In this document: in pieces, positions 35,799-50,540 of the stretch
How positions within the stretch are numbered: position 1 is the first letter of the stretch
Layout of the letters: each line of letters begins with the position of its first letter
Source of the DNA: Planoprotostelium fungivorum
Taxonomy: Eukaryota > Evosea > Variosea > Cavosteliida > Cavosteliaceae
Direction: 5' to 3'
NCBI GenBank assembly: GCA_003024175.1
Contig: MDYQ01000165.1
Coordinates: 62,001 to 126,000, forward strand
DNA: 64,000 nucleotides
The notes under the pieces: model-generated
Database searches by the model: none
Told to the model about the DNA's origin: nothing
What the model saw: the letters and a program-made list of their open reading frames with translations, nothing else
Made by a program: the position numbers and the translations under genes

Positions 35799-38193
35799 TC
35801 ATCCCAGTGTGTTCGTCTCCGTTTCTGTCATCTCGAGGACGGGACTGTCTACCCCTGCCACCTTTCCCTTCTTCTTTGCTATGGCCTCCGCTGCCGCCGC
35901 CGCCTTGGGTGCCTTCTTCTTCCAAGTCAAGCTCTGAAAGAACTCTCTGCTCCTTCCAATCATGGGCAACATCCTAGCGCTCGACGGTGTGATGAGCTTG
36001 TGAGTGTAAGGCAGTACCTGTCTCATCATCAACTCATGCACGATCACAATCTCGTCTCCTTACGGATGAGAATTCTGCCATGAGAGTTTCAGAGTAAGGA
36101 AGGATCTCGCCCAGATTTGGTATGAGGGCGTCCTGGGCGAGTTAATTCTTTCCTTCTGTATGTCAACTTACCAAGTGAGGTACGGTGTAATCTAGATTGG
36201 GTACGAGGCAATCGATGTGCTCGGCGAGACCGTCCATGTGTTCCAAGAGGTTGGGCATGTGGGGCTTGAGAGCTGGCATGTGTTTCATCAGGGCATCGAC
36301 GTGTGGCATCATGACCTCTGATCGAATCGTCAGTCACATCGAATCAAAGACATCCATGTCTGATGATGATGATGGTGATGGTGTTGCTGATGATGATGGT
36401 GATGATCCATCATCATCATGAGTGTGCCGATCTTGAAATTGTGAAGTGATTCGATTCTTCACTCACTCGTGTGAGGAGCGAGATAATCCATGTACAGAAC
36501 GATCTGGTCCATGTACGGTGCCAGCTTGTGCATATTGGGCAGCAGTAGGTTCAGATTGGGAGTCAGCATTCCCATTTTCGTCGACAGTTGATCCATGTAT
36601 GGTTCCAAGATGTGCATGTTATCTAACAGTTGATCCATGTATGGAATCATGCCATCCATGTGTGGAGCTAACATCGGCATGTACTTCATCAATATGGGAA
36701 GGTGAGGCTTCATCTTATCCATCGATGACATCAGTGGACTGATTTCACATCAGATCGACATCGATCATGATGTGATGAGATGTGATTTGATTCGATGTTT
36801 GAGTTGATTTGATGTGGTGTTTGAGTTGATTTTATGTCATTCAAATCGATGAAAAGATGAGATTCGATGGATCCTTACACGATGTGAGGCTTGAGGTAAT
36901 CCATCTGCTCCATCATGACGATGATGTAAGGTCCAATATCTTCCATGTGTGGAGCTAGGAGGTAGAGGTGGTCGATGGTGAAGGAGAGATGCGGTGCAAC
37001 GATGTCCATGTGATCTAACAAGGTATCCAGGTGATGCTCCAACTGATGACACATCAGATCATGTCACGTGTGATGTCGCGGTGATCATCATCATCATCGT
37101 CAACGTCACAGGAGAGGAGACTCACCATTGGATAGTAAGCCATGAGAGGACCGATGTGTGGCATGAGCAATCTCATGTGGGGGATCATCTTTGGTAATCG
37201 ATCCATCATCGAGTCGATGTGAGGCGCCATGGCGGGCATGTTGTCCAACATCACGTCTGCATCGTCCATCAGATCATCATCATCGATGCCGTGCACGTCG
37301 ATGGCTCACCCAGATAGGGAACGAGCTGTGGTAGATAAGGACCCATCTGTTGTGTCACGGGTAATAGAATGGGCAAGTTGGGCATCATCTTCTTCATGTG
37401 AGGGATCAACAGGGGCATGTTGGGACCTAAGACGTTCATGTTGGGTGCCATCTGTGGCATCCAAGCCAACATCTCGTCCAGATACGGCTCCAGAGCGGTC
37501 ATGTTCGCTAACATGATGTCTAAATGGGGCTCTGTGGATCATGTCAATCGAGGTGAAATCATGGACGAAGACGCACCCAAATGTCTCATGTAAGGTAACA
37601 TGAGGTGCATCCTCGGCATTAAGAATGCCAAGTGAGGTCTCATCTGTGGCATCTTGTTTAAGAGCATCACCATGTGCGGTTGCATCGCCTTCAAGTTGGG
37701 CAACAGATACTTCATGTGGGGCACTAAATCTCCCATCAGAGGCATCATTTTATCCAAGTGTGGAGCGATGATGACAAAATTCTCCTCCTACGTGTACGTT
37801 TAGAGAGTCGCAGTCATTGCTGCGGGTTCACCTTCATCATTTCTCCAATGTGTTGGACCAATTGCGGCATGTATTTGGCGAGCGAATCCATGTGAGCTGA
37901 TAGTAGATCGATGTGGACGACAAGTTGGTCGATGTGCGGCAGTAATTTGAGACCGTATGGCGCCATCGCAGGCCCATTTCGTATCAGAGCAGCTCTGTGC
38001 GTTATCAATTTGTCCTTATTATCGTAGACGATGCGAGCCTTCTTTAAACCCCTGCTCGAGAGTCAATCGTGGAGGAATCGGATGGGATATCTCACTCTTG
38101 TAGTTTTCCTGTGTTATGTAGGTCTCTGATGTAGATCACGGCGAACGTCACGAAGATCGTAACGATCGCGTTGAGTAGCAGGTCGAAGAACAT
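35799..38193 (-). CDS. Membrane-anchored Pro-His-Met heptad-repeat protein, unknown family
   Basis: I do not recognise a characterised family. Nine or ten exons join in phase into about 570 residues. An N-terminal hydrophobic helix (MFFDLLLNAIVTIFVTFAVI) is followed by YIRDLHNTGKLQE, a basic linker (GLKKARIVYDNKDKL), then some 60 tandem heptads of the form L/M-x-P-H/Y/N-M/L-x-x, for example LAPHMDGMIPYMDQLLDNM. The tail is basic and Ala/Lys-rich (WKKKAPKAAAAAEAIAKKK) and ends TETETNTLG. Repeats run unbroken across exon joins at about 37800, 37550, 37290, 37110, 36890, 36730, 36460, 36170 and 36030, which supports the model. The hydrophobic spacing suggests amphipathic helices kinked by regular prolines; the histidines could bind metal or sense pH. 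These roles are guesses. It is convergent with the Sib-like receptor (149 bp apart). Confidence 0.75.
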
Positions 38194-38398
38194 GATGTTC
38201 GTGTGTCTGTCTCCCCTCTTCTGTTCCGGAAAAATCCTCAAATTCGGGTCACGTGATCGAATGTGTGGGGAAGCGAAAAGCCCCAGCCTTTTTAAGGACG
38301 AAAGGACGGTAACCTGCCTCGCAGGATCTGCCAACCGATGCTCAAGTAAGTGATAGAGATAGGTGATTTGTGTGGCACTTTGGCTTGGGCACCGCGAT

Positions 38399-38841
38399 AT
38401 GTCGCCGGGCACGATTTTGCGCAACATCATGATGGCCCTCCAATCACGAACGTTGATTTCACAGGATGTAACCACTCGCCTGATTCATCTGACCGATTCG
38501 GTCCCTCACGGTATCCTGTGTGCTCTTCAGAGCATCCCGTCATGTGATGTCGTGAGAACAACCCAACCAAACATTATGACCATAACTACCTTAAACCCCC
38601 CAGAAGTCCTCCGGGTAATCTCTTCTCCTCTGAATCGGTGAGGAAACCTCTCATTACCACGTCCGATAAGTGCTGTGCCTATCTGACGTCAGCAGAGGGC
38701 GAGAGCTTGCCGCTAGGTTTCTCGAGACAATACGAAACATTTGAGGGGAGAGAGAAACAAGATATTTCTGACATCAAACGTCTTCCAAATGATCAGAGAG
38801 CAACGCCAGAAGAGGAAGCGGTCAAAGTGTTGGATGAATGA
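38399..38841 (+). CDS. Hypothetical small protein
   Basis: A candidate two-exon gene divergent from the heptad gene (205 bp between starts). Exon 1 from ATG 38399 reads MSPGTILRNIMMALQSRTLI and on to NPPEVLR; a weak intron (GTAATC to about 38669) would join it in phase to a charged C-terminal part with RQYETFEGREKQDISDIKRL and ending EEEAVKVLDE. The acceptor (GATAAG) is poor and another acceptor at about 38696 would end the protein sooner. No family recognised. Confidence 0.35.
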
Positions 38842-38984
38842 AGAGGAAAGAGAATAAATCAGAGTGTATAGTTCAAACTCACGTTAAGTCACCGCAGACG
38901 ACAGGGTAACAAGGATGAAGAGGCTGATCTATAGATGACACGCACGGAGACACTGGCGAGCTTCAAAATTGGAAGCGTGTGACC

Positions 38985-41900
38985 TCATTTCAACTTTAAT
39001 TTCAATTCCGCAACTTGTTGTCCGCTGAACTCTTCTCTCTTCATCAGCAGCTGTTTGATCTCCTTCTCATCAATCTTCCAAGTGATCGACGCTCTACAAA
39101 GATCATACACGTCCTCCACCTGCTCCATCGTTATCCTCTATATGTCGCTGTCATCTCTTCTCACCGATTCCAATACGAGTACAGAACACATCTGTTCCAA
39201 TCGAGAGAAGAGACTCCTGATGCTCTTCCCTGCATCAGCCGAGAAGTGGTCTTGCATGGCTTTGATCTCCTGCTGCAGTTGTAGTGCGCCGTACAGATTG
39301 AACTGTCTCTGTTGTACGATCTCATCGATCTGCTGGGTCACGTGTTCTAAAAATAGCTGCAGGAGGTGCAAATAATTGGCCTCCGTGAAGATCTCCTATG
39401 GAGTCGTCAGCGTCATGAGGGTCATGATGAGGTCTCTCATCACCTTGTACGGCTTCAGCATGTAAGTGAGGTGGCACAGTGTCTCCCACACCCACGGGTC
39501 GTTGATTTGGTGGGAAGAGAAAGTGTCCGCATCTATGACGTACCTCATCATGTTCTTCGGCAGTGTCACCTGATGTGATGATGAGACGTGCGAGTCATGA
39601 CGGTGATGAGCGTTTCTCATCATGACAACGTCGAGTCACTCACTTGTTCTGCCAGACGATAGCTCGCCTTCTCCAGATATTTCTTCGAAATTTCAACGAG
39701 ATTTCGATGAAATTTCTCACCGTCAGTAGATCCTTCTTCCATATCTGATGAACGTGTGTGAGTTCACTGATGCAAGTGTGTATCTTTTCCAGGTCTCTCC
39801 TTCCATTGTTCGTCTTATCGTAACCGTCTGACCCACAGAAGACTTCTTTCATACCTTGTTCGAGCTGATTCTTCAGTACCACGATGTACTCGCGGCTCGT
39901 TTGCACGTTGTTGAGTAGGATCTGATGATGTGAGTGGAGGGGAAGGGATGATGCATCACCAGGGGGTGGAAGATGTCTTCGCCTTGTATGGATAACTGGA
40001 GACACCTGTAGTTGTGTCAACGTTGATTTCATGTTTCTGTTTTCGTTGTATTTTTGTTCTTCTGTATAAGGCTTTCTGTATTTATCTACATATTCAATTC
40101 TCTTTCGTCTTTTGCTCTTCATTCTTGTTTGATACATTATCAATTTAGAAACGAAACCAAAAATTTCGAAAAAAAGTGCAGAAGAGATGAAAAAGAGAAG
40201 AGTCACCTGTCCATGACTCTCATGAAGTCTAAAGTGAGTATGGTGCTGATGTTCGATACGACAGAGCAACACGAGTTGATGTGGTGAGTCGATAGGGCTC
40301 GATCTCCGCACTGCTTCAGGATGAAGAATACGTTATCTACAACGGCGGTAGTCGTTCCCGCCGGAATCTTCTCTTCCCTCCCGAATGAGTCCACTGGGTT
40401 GGTCCATTCGTACAATTGTGAGTCTAATTTTAGCGCCTGTCAGATGTTACGATATCGTATTCGATGTCATGAGAAGACGAAGATGATGATGATCGCGATG
40501 GTGATGAGATGATGATCATCATCATCATGAATGATGATCATCATCATCATGAATGATGACTCACCTTCTTGATGCTCTCCATGATGAAATATTCTTCAAA
40601 GAGGGTGTAGTACACCATGAGCTCCGACATGTGTGCGTTACGCTGGTACCTCGTCCCCAGAATTCCCCTCGTATCGTAACCATCTCGGCTCAACGCCGCA
40701 CACTGCCACCTTTCAATCCCCGCCCCCTCCCTTTTTTTCTCACCCTCTGAACGAGAAACCGATCGAACCTGGCGTTGCATTCGGATAAGAAAGAGATCTG
40801 ATCCAATAAATTGGCAACATCTCTCGTGTCTAATTTTCCCTCCACGTCGGCTCCACCATCATCCAGTGCGTTCATTCGATATTCGTTCACCTGATCTACA
40901 TCAGTGTAGACGGTCGAAATTCTCTCACCATGGCGACAACATCCATCAGTCGATTGTGTTCTAGGAAGGTGTTGAAGAGTGGGTTGGTTAGCTTGTCGAT
41001 GGTGTCTAACACCAACTTGAGCGACCTGTCCAGGCAGTCAATGCCAAAGTGGGAGCTGATCAAGGGTATCTTCTTGTCTATGATGTGTGCTCCACATTCT
41101 AAAATGCTTCCCACGGCTCCTGTGGTAGAGTCAACGTCAAACTACAACCCGCCATTTTTTTCACCCGAAAAGTCCATGCACTCCCTGTCGTCCTCTGCAG
41201 CTTCATCTTCATCTTCGTTCTCTTCTTCCACGACGTACTCTCCCTCCTCCAATATTTTCGCGCCTTTTTTCTCCCTCGACAGAGAGTTACCGATGCGTTT
41301 TCCCGCCAATCGGTCACGTGACGTCAGCTTGTCGTATTCTTCCTTGGTCACGATCCTGCGGGATATCTTTGCCTCTTCTCTCTGGCTCTTGATGAGAAGG
41401 AAGGTAGAGAGGAGCTCGGCTGATTTCTCTGTCTGTGTGGTGAGGAGACCGTTGATGTAGGTGGTGAGGTAGATGGTGAGGCCTTCTTCTTTCTTTCCGG
41501 CGGATTTGTAGAGGAAAGAGAATCTGATGGAGGATGAGTGATGATGGTGTGATGACGGGATGAGTGATGATGGTGTGATGACGGGATGTGTGATGATGGA
41601 GGATGAAAGATCATGTGACGATGATTCTTTCGATGACCAGTTGGTGATGCATGATGTTGACTGATGTCACACGAAGACACCGTGATGATGATCCAAACGA
41701 CAACTCACCTCTCGATGTCTCTCAACTTCTTCTCCTGCACGGCCTTGCTCATCCCCACCACAATCCTCTCCTTCAATCGAGTTTCCACAGATTCCAACAT
41801 CTCCACGTAAACTTCGATGGTGGGATAATCTAATGCGAGGTCGATGATGTTCAAGTGCTTCGTGTAGAATTGAGATAGAGTTCGAAAGCACTGCTCGTAT

Positions 41901-42481
41901 TGTCCCTCTGCTGTCTGTTGTTGCACTTGGTCCACTGTGTTTCTCAATATCTCCACGGCTTTCTCTTCTTCGGAGGTTGGCGGCGTATCATCGGGGACGT
42001 GGATGATATCATCTTCTTTGATGGTCGGTTGTGGAGGAGACGAGATCACATCAGTAGAAGTTGAAGGAGAGATCGGTTGGGGAGATGCGGGCGATACGGC
42101 GGTGACTACGGGAATGGGTTCTTCCTTAATGATCAACTCTCGACCGCTGAGAATGTCTTCTAAGGATAGAACTTGAGAGGGAGGACTGATATCAGTTGAA
42201 GGTTGAGCGTTGTGATGATCGAGAGTCAAAGAAGATGTCTGTGAGATGATTTCGGGTATTGAATGTGTAGGAGCGGGTGTTGGGTCCGTATCATGTGTTG
42301 GAGGAGGTCCGGGTGACTCGATATGGGTTGATGATGATTTCGAATCGTATGGTGTCGACAGCATGGAACCTGCGTCCCATATTTTCTGAGCGTTTGGAGG
42401 AGACGATCCAATGTCCGTTGTTGATGTCACATCGTGTCCTCCTCCATTATCCTCATCCAGTGAACTACGCTCAGTCAACAT
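38985..42481 (-). CDS. COG4: Conserved oligomeric Golgi complex subunit 4
   Basis: COG4 is a core lobe-A subunit of the COG tether for intra-Golgi retrograde vesicles and binds Sly1/syntaxin 5. About ten exons. The first about 180 residues are Ser/Pro/Thr-rich and look disordered (MLTERSSLDEDNGGG start). The COG4 core follows: QTAEGQYEQCFRTLSQFYTK, YVEMLESVETRLKERIVVG, FLYKSAGKKEEGLTIYLTTY (as FFKLFPLLGLHEEGL), then a middle with an acidic insert (EEENEDEDEAAEDD). The C-terminal part is FNLYGALQLQQEIKAMQDHF (as FNxLGGLQFDKELRSL), LFSRLEQMCSVLVLES and, across a 3'-terminal intron, SITWKIDEKEIKQLLMKR (as LTWRLTPAEVRQVLALR), ending LKLKLK. The end therefore lies at 38985, beyond an apparent in-frame stop inside the last intron. 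Confidence 0.88.
40511..40554. repeat. Two exact tandem copies of a 22-bp GATGATCATC unit
   Basis: Positions 40511-40532 and 40533-40554 are identical, inside a COG4 intron, with short internal palindromes (TGATGATCATCA). Confidence 0.8.
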
Positions 42482-42642
42482 AGACGTGACACGTACGACC
42501 TGGATTTACCCTCTCTCATTGGCGCTGAGGTCGTTTCCCATTCTCGGTGAGTCTCCGAGATCATGTCATCATCACATCACTTGTTACTATCGAGATATCT
42601 CAAAACACACAAGATCACCTCCATCGCGTCACATTGCAAAGC
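42482..42642. promoter_or_regulatory. 161-bp divergent promoter, COG4 / NDUFAF3
   Basis: Start codons of two outward genes lie 161 bp apart. No motif stands out beyond short CACATCA repeats. Confidence 0.45.
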
Positions 42643-43249
42643 ATGCTCGCCTCACGTCTCCGCTCGTTACGAATTCTCCCTCGAACTACTGCCCCCCGTC
42701 CATTGCTTCGACACAACTCCAACATCACGAAGGGCACAGGAAAAGATGGAGCGGTGGCCAACGTGTGGCAGAAGGGAGTGAAGAACCAGTCGCTAGACAC
42801 GGCCGACCTCTTAGGTCCTTCCACTGGAAAGACAGAGGTGCAGGCATATGATGAAAATGGATTCGTCGTCAATGGGGTCGAATTTCTGGGCCCCGTGGCC
42901 CTTCTTCCAGCTCAAGTCTTTCATTGGAAGGTCGACAGGGTGTCTCAAATCACAAAAGAGAGCCTGGCTATCATCAATCTTGTCTTCCCACCACCCAAGA
43001 TCGTCTTTGTCGGCTGCGGCAACGATGTAAACGGTTTCGATCGGTCCATCTCGAGCCATTTCGCACAGATCGGTATTTCTGTGGAACCGATGTCATCGGT
43101 GAGAGATGATATCGCGATCCATCGCCTGACCCAACATACAGAGAGCCGCCATCACGACATTCAACTTTCTGAATGCAGAAGATAGACAAGTGATGGTCTT
43201 TGCATTCCCACAAGAGAGCCGAAGAACCGAAATGCAACTTCAAAACTGA
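42643..43249 (+). CDS. NDUFAF3: Mitochondrial complex I assembly factor NDUFAF3-like (Mth938/DUF498)
   Basis: NDUFAF3 helps assemble the Q/P modules of respiratory complex I. The start MLASRLRSLRILPRTTAPRP is a typical mitochondrial presequence. The Mth938-like fold follows: YDENGFVVNGVEFLGPVALL (as YGFxINGKKVVGPVALFP), VFHWKVDRVSQITKESLAII, PPPKIVFVGCGND and FAQIGISVEPMSS. After one 46-nt intron come RAAITTFNFLNAEDRQVMVF (as ACATFNFLCHEGR) and the end MQLQN. About 185 residues. Its stop is 32 bp from the convergent AGXT2 stop. Confidence 0.88.
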
Positions 43250-43281
43250 TGGCATGCAAGTCATTTATTCGAACAACCTCT

Positions 43282-45636
<2,355 letters not shown>

Positions 45637-46440
45637 CGGATAGGAGGATCTTGCCGCGCAATCTTCACAAACTTTCGAGCAAACAACGCCCCCTCCGTCG
45701 CATTTACATGTCGCATCTTCCAGTGTTCCTTCTCACGCCCTTCCGCCCCTTGCGCAGGAGTTATCTTTTTGACGGTTGTTCTCCATTTCCCAAAGCCTTC
45801 CACCATTCCTTGGTGCCCTTTTTGTCACGCCTTCTCTTCTCCGTCATCCTCTATATATATAAATGGTTACGAATGCACTTGCATCTTCCCTTTCATCTCT
45901 GTTTCTATAGAGCCAGCACCTGCCTCGATAAGGTTCCGCTGTGCTTCACATTACATAATAATCCACTTAACAACTCCGTGGCTTGTCGAGCCGGAGTCAT
46001 TGGGGTGAATGGTCCTCGCAACCGATTTAAGCGGGTGAGAGCAAACGAAGAACGAGACAAGAGTTAACTCCCGTTGCTCCGGCGGACCTACGGAGTTAGA
46101 TAACTGCGGTCGCCTACGTTACAGGCCATAAATGCGGGCAAACGTCATGCACGGTAGATAACGTGATTCCTACGGTTGGGCAAGCGTCTTCCTAAAATTT
46201 TGTAAACGGAGTTAGATATTCTGATAGCGGAGATCAACTCCGGGTGTGAGGCCGGAGTGAGAAGAACCAACTCCGCTGTATCAAAACGAGGAAGAGGGTG
46301 CACGAGAGGCTGAGAAGAGACAAACGAGATTGTCTTTTGGAACACAGCAACCGAACCCTTCATCTAGAGATTTCACGTGTGCTATCGCACAGACACAAAG
46401 AGTCATTATCACACAAGGAGATCATATTTATTTGGAAGAG
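45637..46440. promoter_or_regulatory. 804-bp divergent gap with repeated AACTCCG/CGGAGTT boxes
   Basis: Between AGXT2 and the kinase gene. From 45972 to 46276 the motif ACTCC(G) or its complement occurs about eight times, mostly as facing pairs that could fold (45972-45997, 46064-46097, 46235-46258), and ACGGAGTTAGATA recurs exactly at about 46090 and 46206. No open frame of coding character was recognised. Confidence 0.55.
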
Positions 46441-47548
46441 ATGGAAACAGTATTATTACCCGTCTGCAATCTCTTCGAGACAACGACGCCCAACTATTCC
46501 TCCAGAAAGAGGATCAGAATGGGCCCTGCGGGCCCAACCCACAACGAAATCAAGAGAATCAAGCTTACCTTCGCGGAGATACCCATCATCAAGACCGAAG
46601 AGGTCCAGATCAAGTCAACTGTTCATCGTGCTGTCAATGTTACAGCAGCATTGGGACCCATCAACGCTTGTACACCTTCTTCACCTTCGGAGCAGCACCG
46701 AAGCCGTGGAAAATGGTCCAGACAAGCCGTTCTCACTGGTTACAAGATGTTGGAGACCGTCGGCACGGGCAACACGGCCTGTGTAAGAAGAGCCATAGAC
46801 ATGAACACGAAACAACAGGTGAACATCCACCTCCTCAACTCTTCTCATTTCTCACATTCGTTTTCTCATACAATTACAGGTGGCAGTCAAGATCGTAGAA
46901 CGATTCAGACCCGCCTCCGCCGAAGACTTCGCCCCACACATTCTCACGGAAACACAAATCCTCTCAGAGCTGGACCATCCCTCCATAGTCCGCTTCCATC
47001 GCGCCGTTGAGACCAGCACGAAGGTCTACAACGTCCAAGAGTACGTAGAGGGAAGTGACTTAGACACTCACCTCACCCACCACGGAGCCCTTCCATTGGA
47101 GACCACTACGAGGTTCTTCTCACAACTTGCATCGGCCCTCGATCACTGCCACACGAAAGGAATCGTCCACAGAGACGTCAAGTCAAAGAACATCATGATG
47201 GACAATCAAGGCAACATCAAACTCATCGACTTTGGACTCGCCGGCCGCCATGGAGATGGAAAGTGGCTGGACACATTCTGTGGCACTCCATCTTTCGCCG
47301 CCCCCGAGATGATCTTGGGAGAGAAGTATAGAGGCCCGGAGGTCGATGCATGGTCCGCTGGAGTCGTTCTCTATCACATGACAACGGGCAGACTGCCATT
47401 CTCAAACGTGGCCGAGCTTCTGAGAGGATCATACAGTTTGGAGGGCCTGGGGGCGATGAAGGACATTGTCACGGGACTCTTGAACATGAACCCCAGCAGC
47501 CGCATGACTCTAAAGGTGGCACAACAACAGTTGAACCACTGTACATAA
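46441..47548 (+). CDS. Ser/Thr protein kinase, CAMK-like
   Basis: Two exons (46441-46818, 46880-47548) give about 350 residues. The first about 110 residues are Ser/Arg-rich and unstructured (METVLLPVCNLFE start). The kinase domain begins YKMLETVGTGNTACVRRAID (Gly loop weak), then VAVKIVERFRP (catalytic Lys), HRDVKSKNIMMDNQGNIKL, IDFGLAGRHGDGKWLDTF, CGTPSFAAPEMILGEKYRGP and VDAWSAGVVLYHMTTGRLPF. The LDTFCGTPxxAAPE activation segment resembles MARK/AMPK-like CAMKL kinases, but no UBA or KA1 domain follows; the protein ends soon after lobe C at QQQLNHCT. Its substrate is not predictable. Confidence 0.9.
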
Positions 47549-47716
47549 ATGAATCGGTGTACATACAAAACGTCTAATTGTCTATGTTGTGAAGTGTGTG
47601 TTGAGATGGTGTAGAAGATGAGGTGTTAGAGTGCTTCTTTTGTCGAGCGTGAGGTGGCTTGTAGGAAGAATTTTGAAAGGACAGGTCCGAGGAGCGCGAT
47701 CTGATAGCGAGAAGGC

Positions 47717-50531
47717 ATGATCTCTTCGAACGGTTCTTCACAATCCAATGGAGAGACCACAGAGAAGAGAGTGCTGCCGGTCTGTCCCCATTTGAATGGG
47801 AACATCAAATTGAATCTGATCTTCCCTCGTCTCTTGGAGGCAAAGAATAGAATCTGTTCAGGTAGAGGATATAGAAAGCGTGATTGGGTCTAGATGTAAT
47901 GTGATCTAGGATGCCAAGCCGATGACCATATCTGGGTCTGCCTCTTGTGTGGAAACATAGGATGTGGAAGGTAAGTGGCGCATACCGTTTAGATCGTCTG
48001 ATGAACGAAAATCAGGTTCGTGAAGCAGCATGCGATACAACATTGGACGACCAAGAGCCACCCTCTGGCCATGGAAATCTTCTCAAAGGTCACTCACTGG
48101 TGCACTGCTTTCTCTGTACCATCTCATTTAACCCATACAGCTACTCGTGCAATAACTGGGTCTCCAATGACGATTCCAATAAGAGTCTATCCATTATTCG
48201 AAGCACTCTCCAACAGATACCCATCAAATCGAATCGACCTCCATTACGTCTCCCCCAACCACCTACAAAGACCTCCACCACGCCGAACGCTAATGCAACC
48301 AGTAACACGCAGATACGTCCATCATCTCTCAAACAGAAGACCCCTACCATCGTATCGCAGCCATCGTCTAAAGATGTCAAACCTCCACAGGCAATTCAAG
48401 CGAAGCCCGCACAAGTGAATAAACCGAACAACGTCCCACAAGTACAGGCCAGTCTGAGTTCTAGGAGGAGACAGAAACAGACGACCAAGGCCGAGGGTGA
48501 GAGACATCATTGAGATGAGATCTAACGCATGCAGGTCGCAAGAGACTCAAAGTCGAAGAAGAAGCCATCGAAGATGAAGAGGTGACGGATGCATCTCATT
48601 TCGAATGACATCTGATGCACGAGACAGTCATCCGATGAAGATTCCTTTCTCCAAGACGATGATGAAGACGATGACATCGAAGATGCAGGCGATCACACCG
48701 ACGACGATCATCATCATCATCAGACGGTGAGATCACGATCGTTCACGAATGCCGACTCCAAGCAGAATGGAGGGAACAAAGTGAAGGAGCCAACGAAATC
48801 TGCACCACTCGACAGAGAAGAGAAACTTGTTCGATGCATACCAGGGCCGGGAAGGATAGGCTTGAGAAACCTGGGCAACACTTGTTTCATGAACAGCATA
48901 CTGCAGAGTTTGGGGTGAGTCATCATGATGACGTATGTGTAGAAGGACACGTGCATCGATGAAATATAGACATCGGATGTGAACGAGATGTGCATCATGA
49001 TGATGATGAGAAGAATAGAATAAATCGAAATAAAACATACGCCGTCACAAACTAACACCTACCAGTCACAATCGAAAATTTCGCGAATATTTCATCGATC
49101 AGATCCTCCCAGATCCATCTACAAACGAGCCCACCACCGTGACCATCATGGACCACAAGTACACACGCCAGCCCACCTCCACCATCATAGACAACACCCA
49201 GAAGAAGCAAGCCGATCTTCCACTGTGAGTCTCCGTCTCCTCCATCCTCTCATGGAGCTACAGCTCCATCGTCATGCACTTACACAATCTCCTCCGCGTC
49301 TTGTGGTGCGGTCAAGTTGAAGTCGTATCTCCTTGGTCCATCTTACACGCCGTGTGGGAATTCGTCCCAAAATTCAGAAACTTTCAGCAGCAGGACGCCC
49401 AGGAGTTTTTATTCGAATTATTCAACCGTCTACAACTGGAGCTGTCGACTTCGAATGGAGAGCATGGTAATATCGTCAACGATTTATTTCAAGGGAAGTG
49501 GGAGAGCAGCATGAAGTGTGAAAAATGCCACAGGGTCACACAGACGAAGGAAACGTTTCTGAGTGAGAGGGTGGGAGTGAGGGGGGAGTGACTCGTTGTA
49601 GATCTGACTCTGGATATACCGGCGGTGTCTCTGGCCAAGAGCAGACGCACGCGAAGCTCGGTCGGGCCGTCTGCCACTTGTGAGGATCGTCTTCATATTT
49701 ATTCTATTTTATTGTTTCTACGCCCTCTCTTCGAACATCCTCTCCTCGTACATTTTCCTTCTATTCCATTTTATTTCATTTTATTCATCACCTCAGGTAC
49801 CCTGCAAGACTGCATCGATGCTGTGACGGCCCCACAGAAGATCGAGGGAAGATTCTGTGACACGTGTCAGACAAAAGAAGAGGCACAGACCGAGACGAAA
49901 CTCATTCAACTCCCCCAGACCATCTGCTTCGTCCTCAAGAGGTGGAAATCTCATCGAATCGTTCAAATTTCCACGGAATTTCCCTCTTCCCGGGAAATGT
50001 CTCACGAAGCGCTTTCAGATTCTCTTGGACCAGCACGAGCCAGGCGAAAGTGAACACGACAGTTCGCTTTCCATTGAGAGATTTAGACATGTCTACGTAC
50101 TGTACGCAGGGTGGTAGATACTCTCTACAGTCACTCATCGTACATCACGGTACAGAGTGAGTTTTGAAATTTCGGTGGAATTTGTGTTGACGAGAGACAG
50201 TCTGCACTCTGGACATTATACAACGTACATCTATGATCCAGTTCAACGCACGTGGGGACACTACAATGACTCTGAGGTGAGCGTCATCGAGATCATCTGT
50301 TGTCTCATGGAACATCACATCATCATCATTACCGCGTTGATCTCATCGGGACATGATATCATCATCGCTCATCACATTACCGTCACATCATCTCGACATC
50401 ACATCATGAACACACGATCTCCACGATGATGACACGGAGAACAGATCTACGTGGTGACGGAAGAACAAGTCCTCGAAGTCGAGCCATACATGATGTTCTA
50501 CCAGAGAGAGGAAGAGAAGAGAGACACATGA
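47717..50531 (+). CDS. Ubiquitin-specific protease with ZnF-UBP (USP3/USP22/USP44 type)
   Basis: A deubiquitinase with an N-terminal ubiquitin-tail-binding zinc finger: VLPVCPHLNGNIKLN, NRICSGCQADDHIWVCLLC, GNIGCGRFVKQHAIQHW, SHPLAMEIFSKVTHCYSCNN and WVSND, all joined by short in-phase introns. A disordered linker rich in Pro/Gln/Lys then Asp/Glu (LQDDDEDDD, DDDHHHHQT) leads to the peptidase: Cys box GLRNLGNTCFMNSILQSLG, RNFQQQDAQEFLFELFNRL, zinc ribbon MKCEKCHRVTQ / FCDTCQTKEEA, and His box DSLHSGHYTTYIYDP with WGHYNDSE, ending VEPYMMFYQREEEKRDT. The family acts on histone H2A/H2B or checkpoint substrates, but the exact substrate is not shown here. The stop is 9 bp from the convergent neighbour. 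Confidence 0.92.
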
Positions 50532-50540
50532 GAGTCGTCT

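Noticed and set aside
47626-47808. Minus-strand open frame (PSRYQIALLGPVLSKF) opposite the USP start
   Set aside because: It is antisense to the ZnF-UBP exon, whose in-phase splicing and zinc ligands are convincing.
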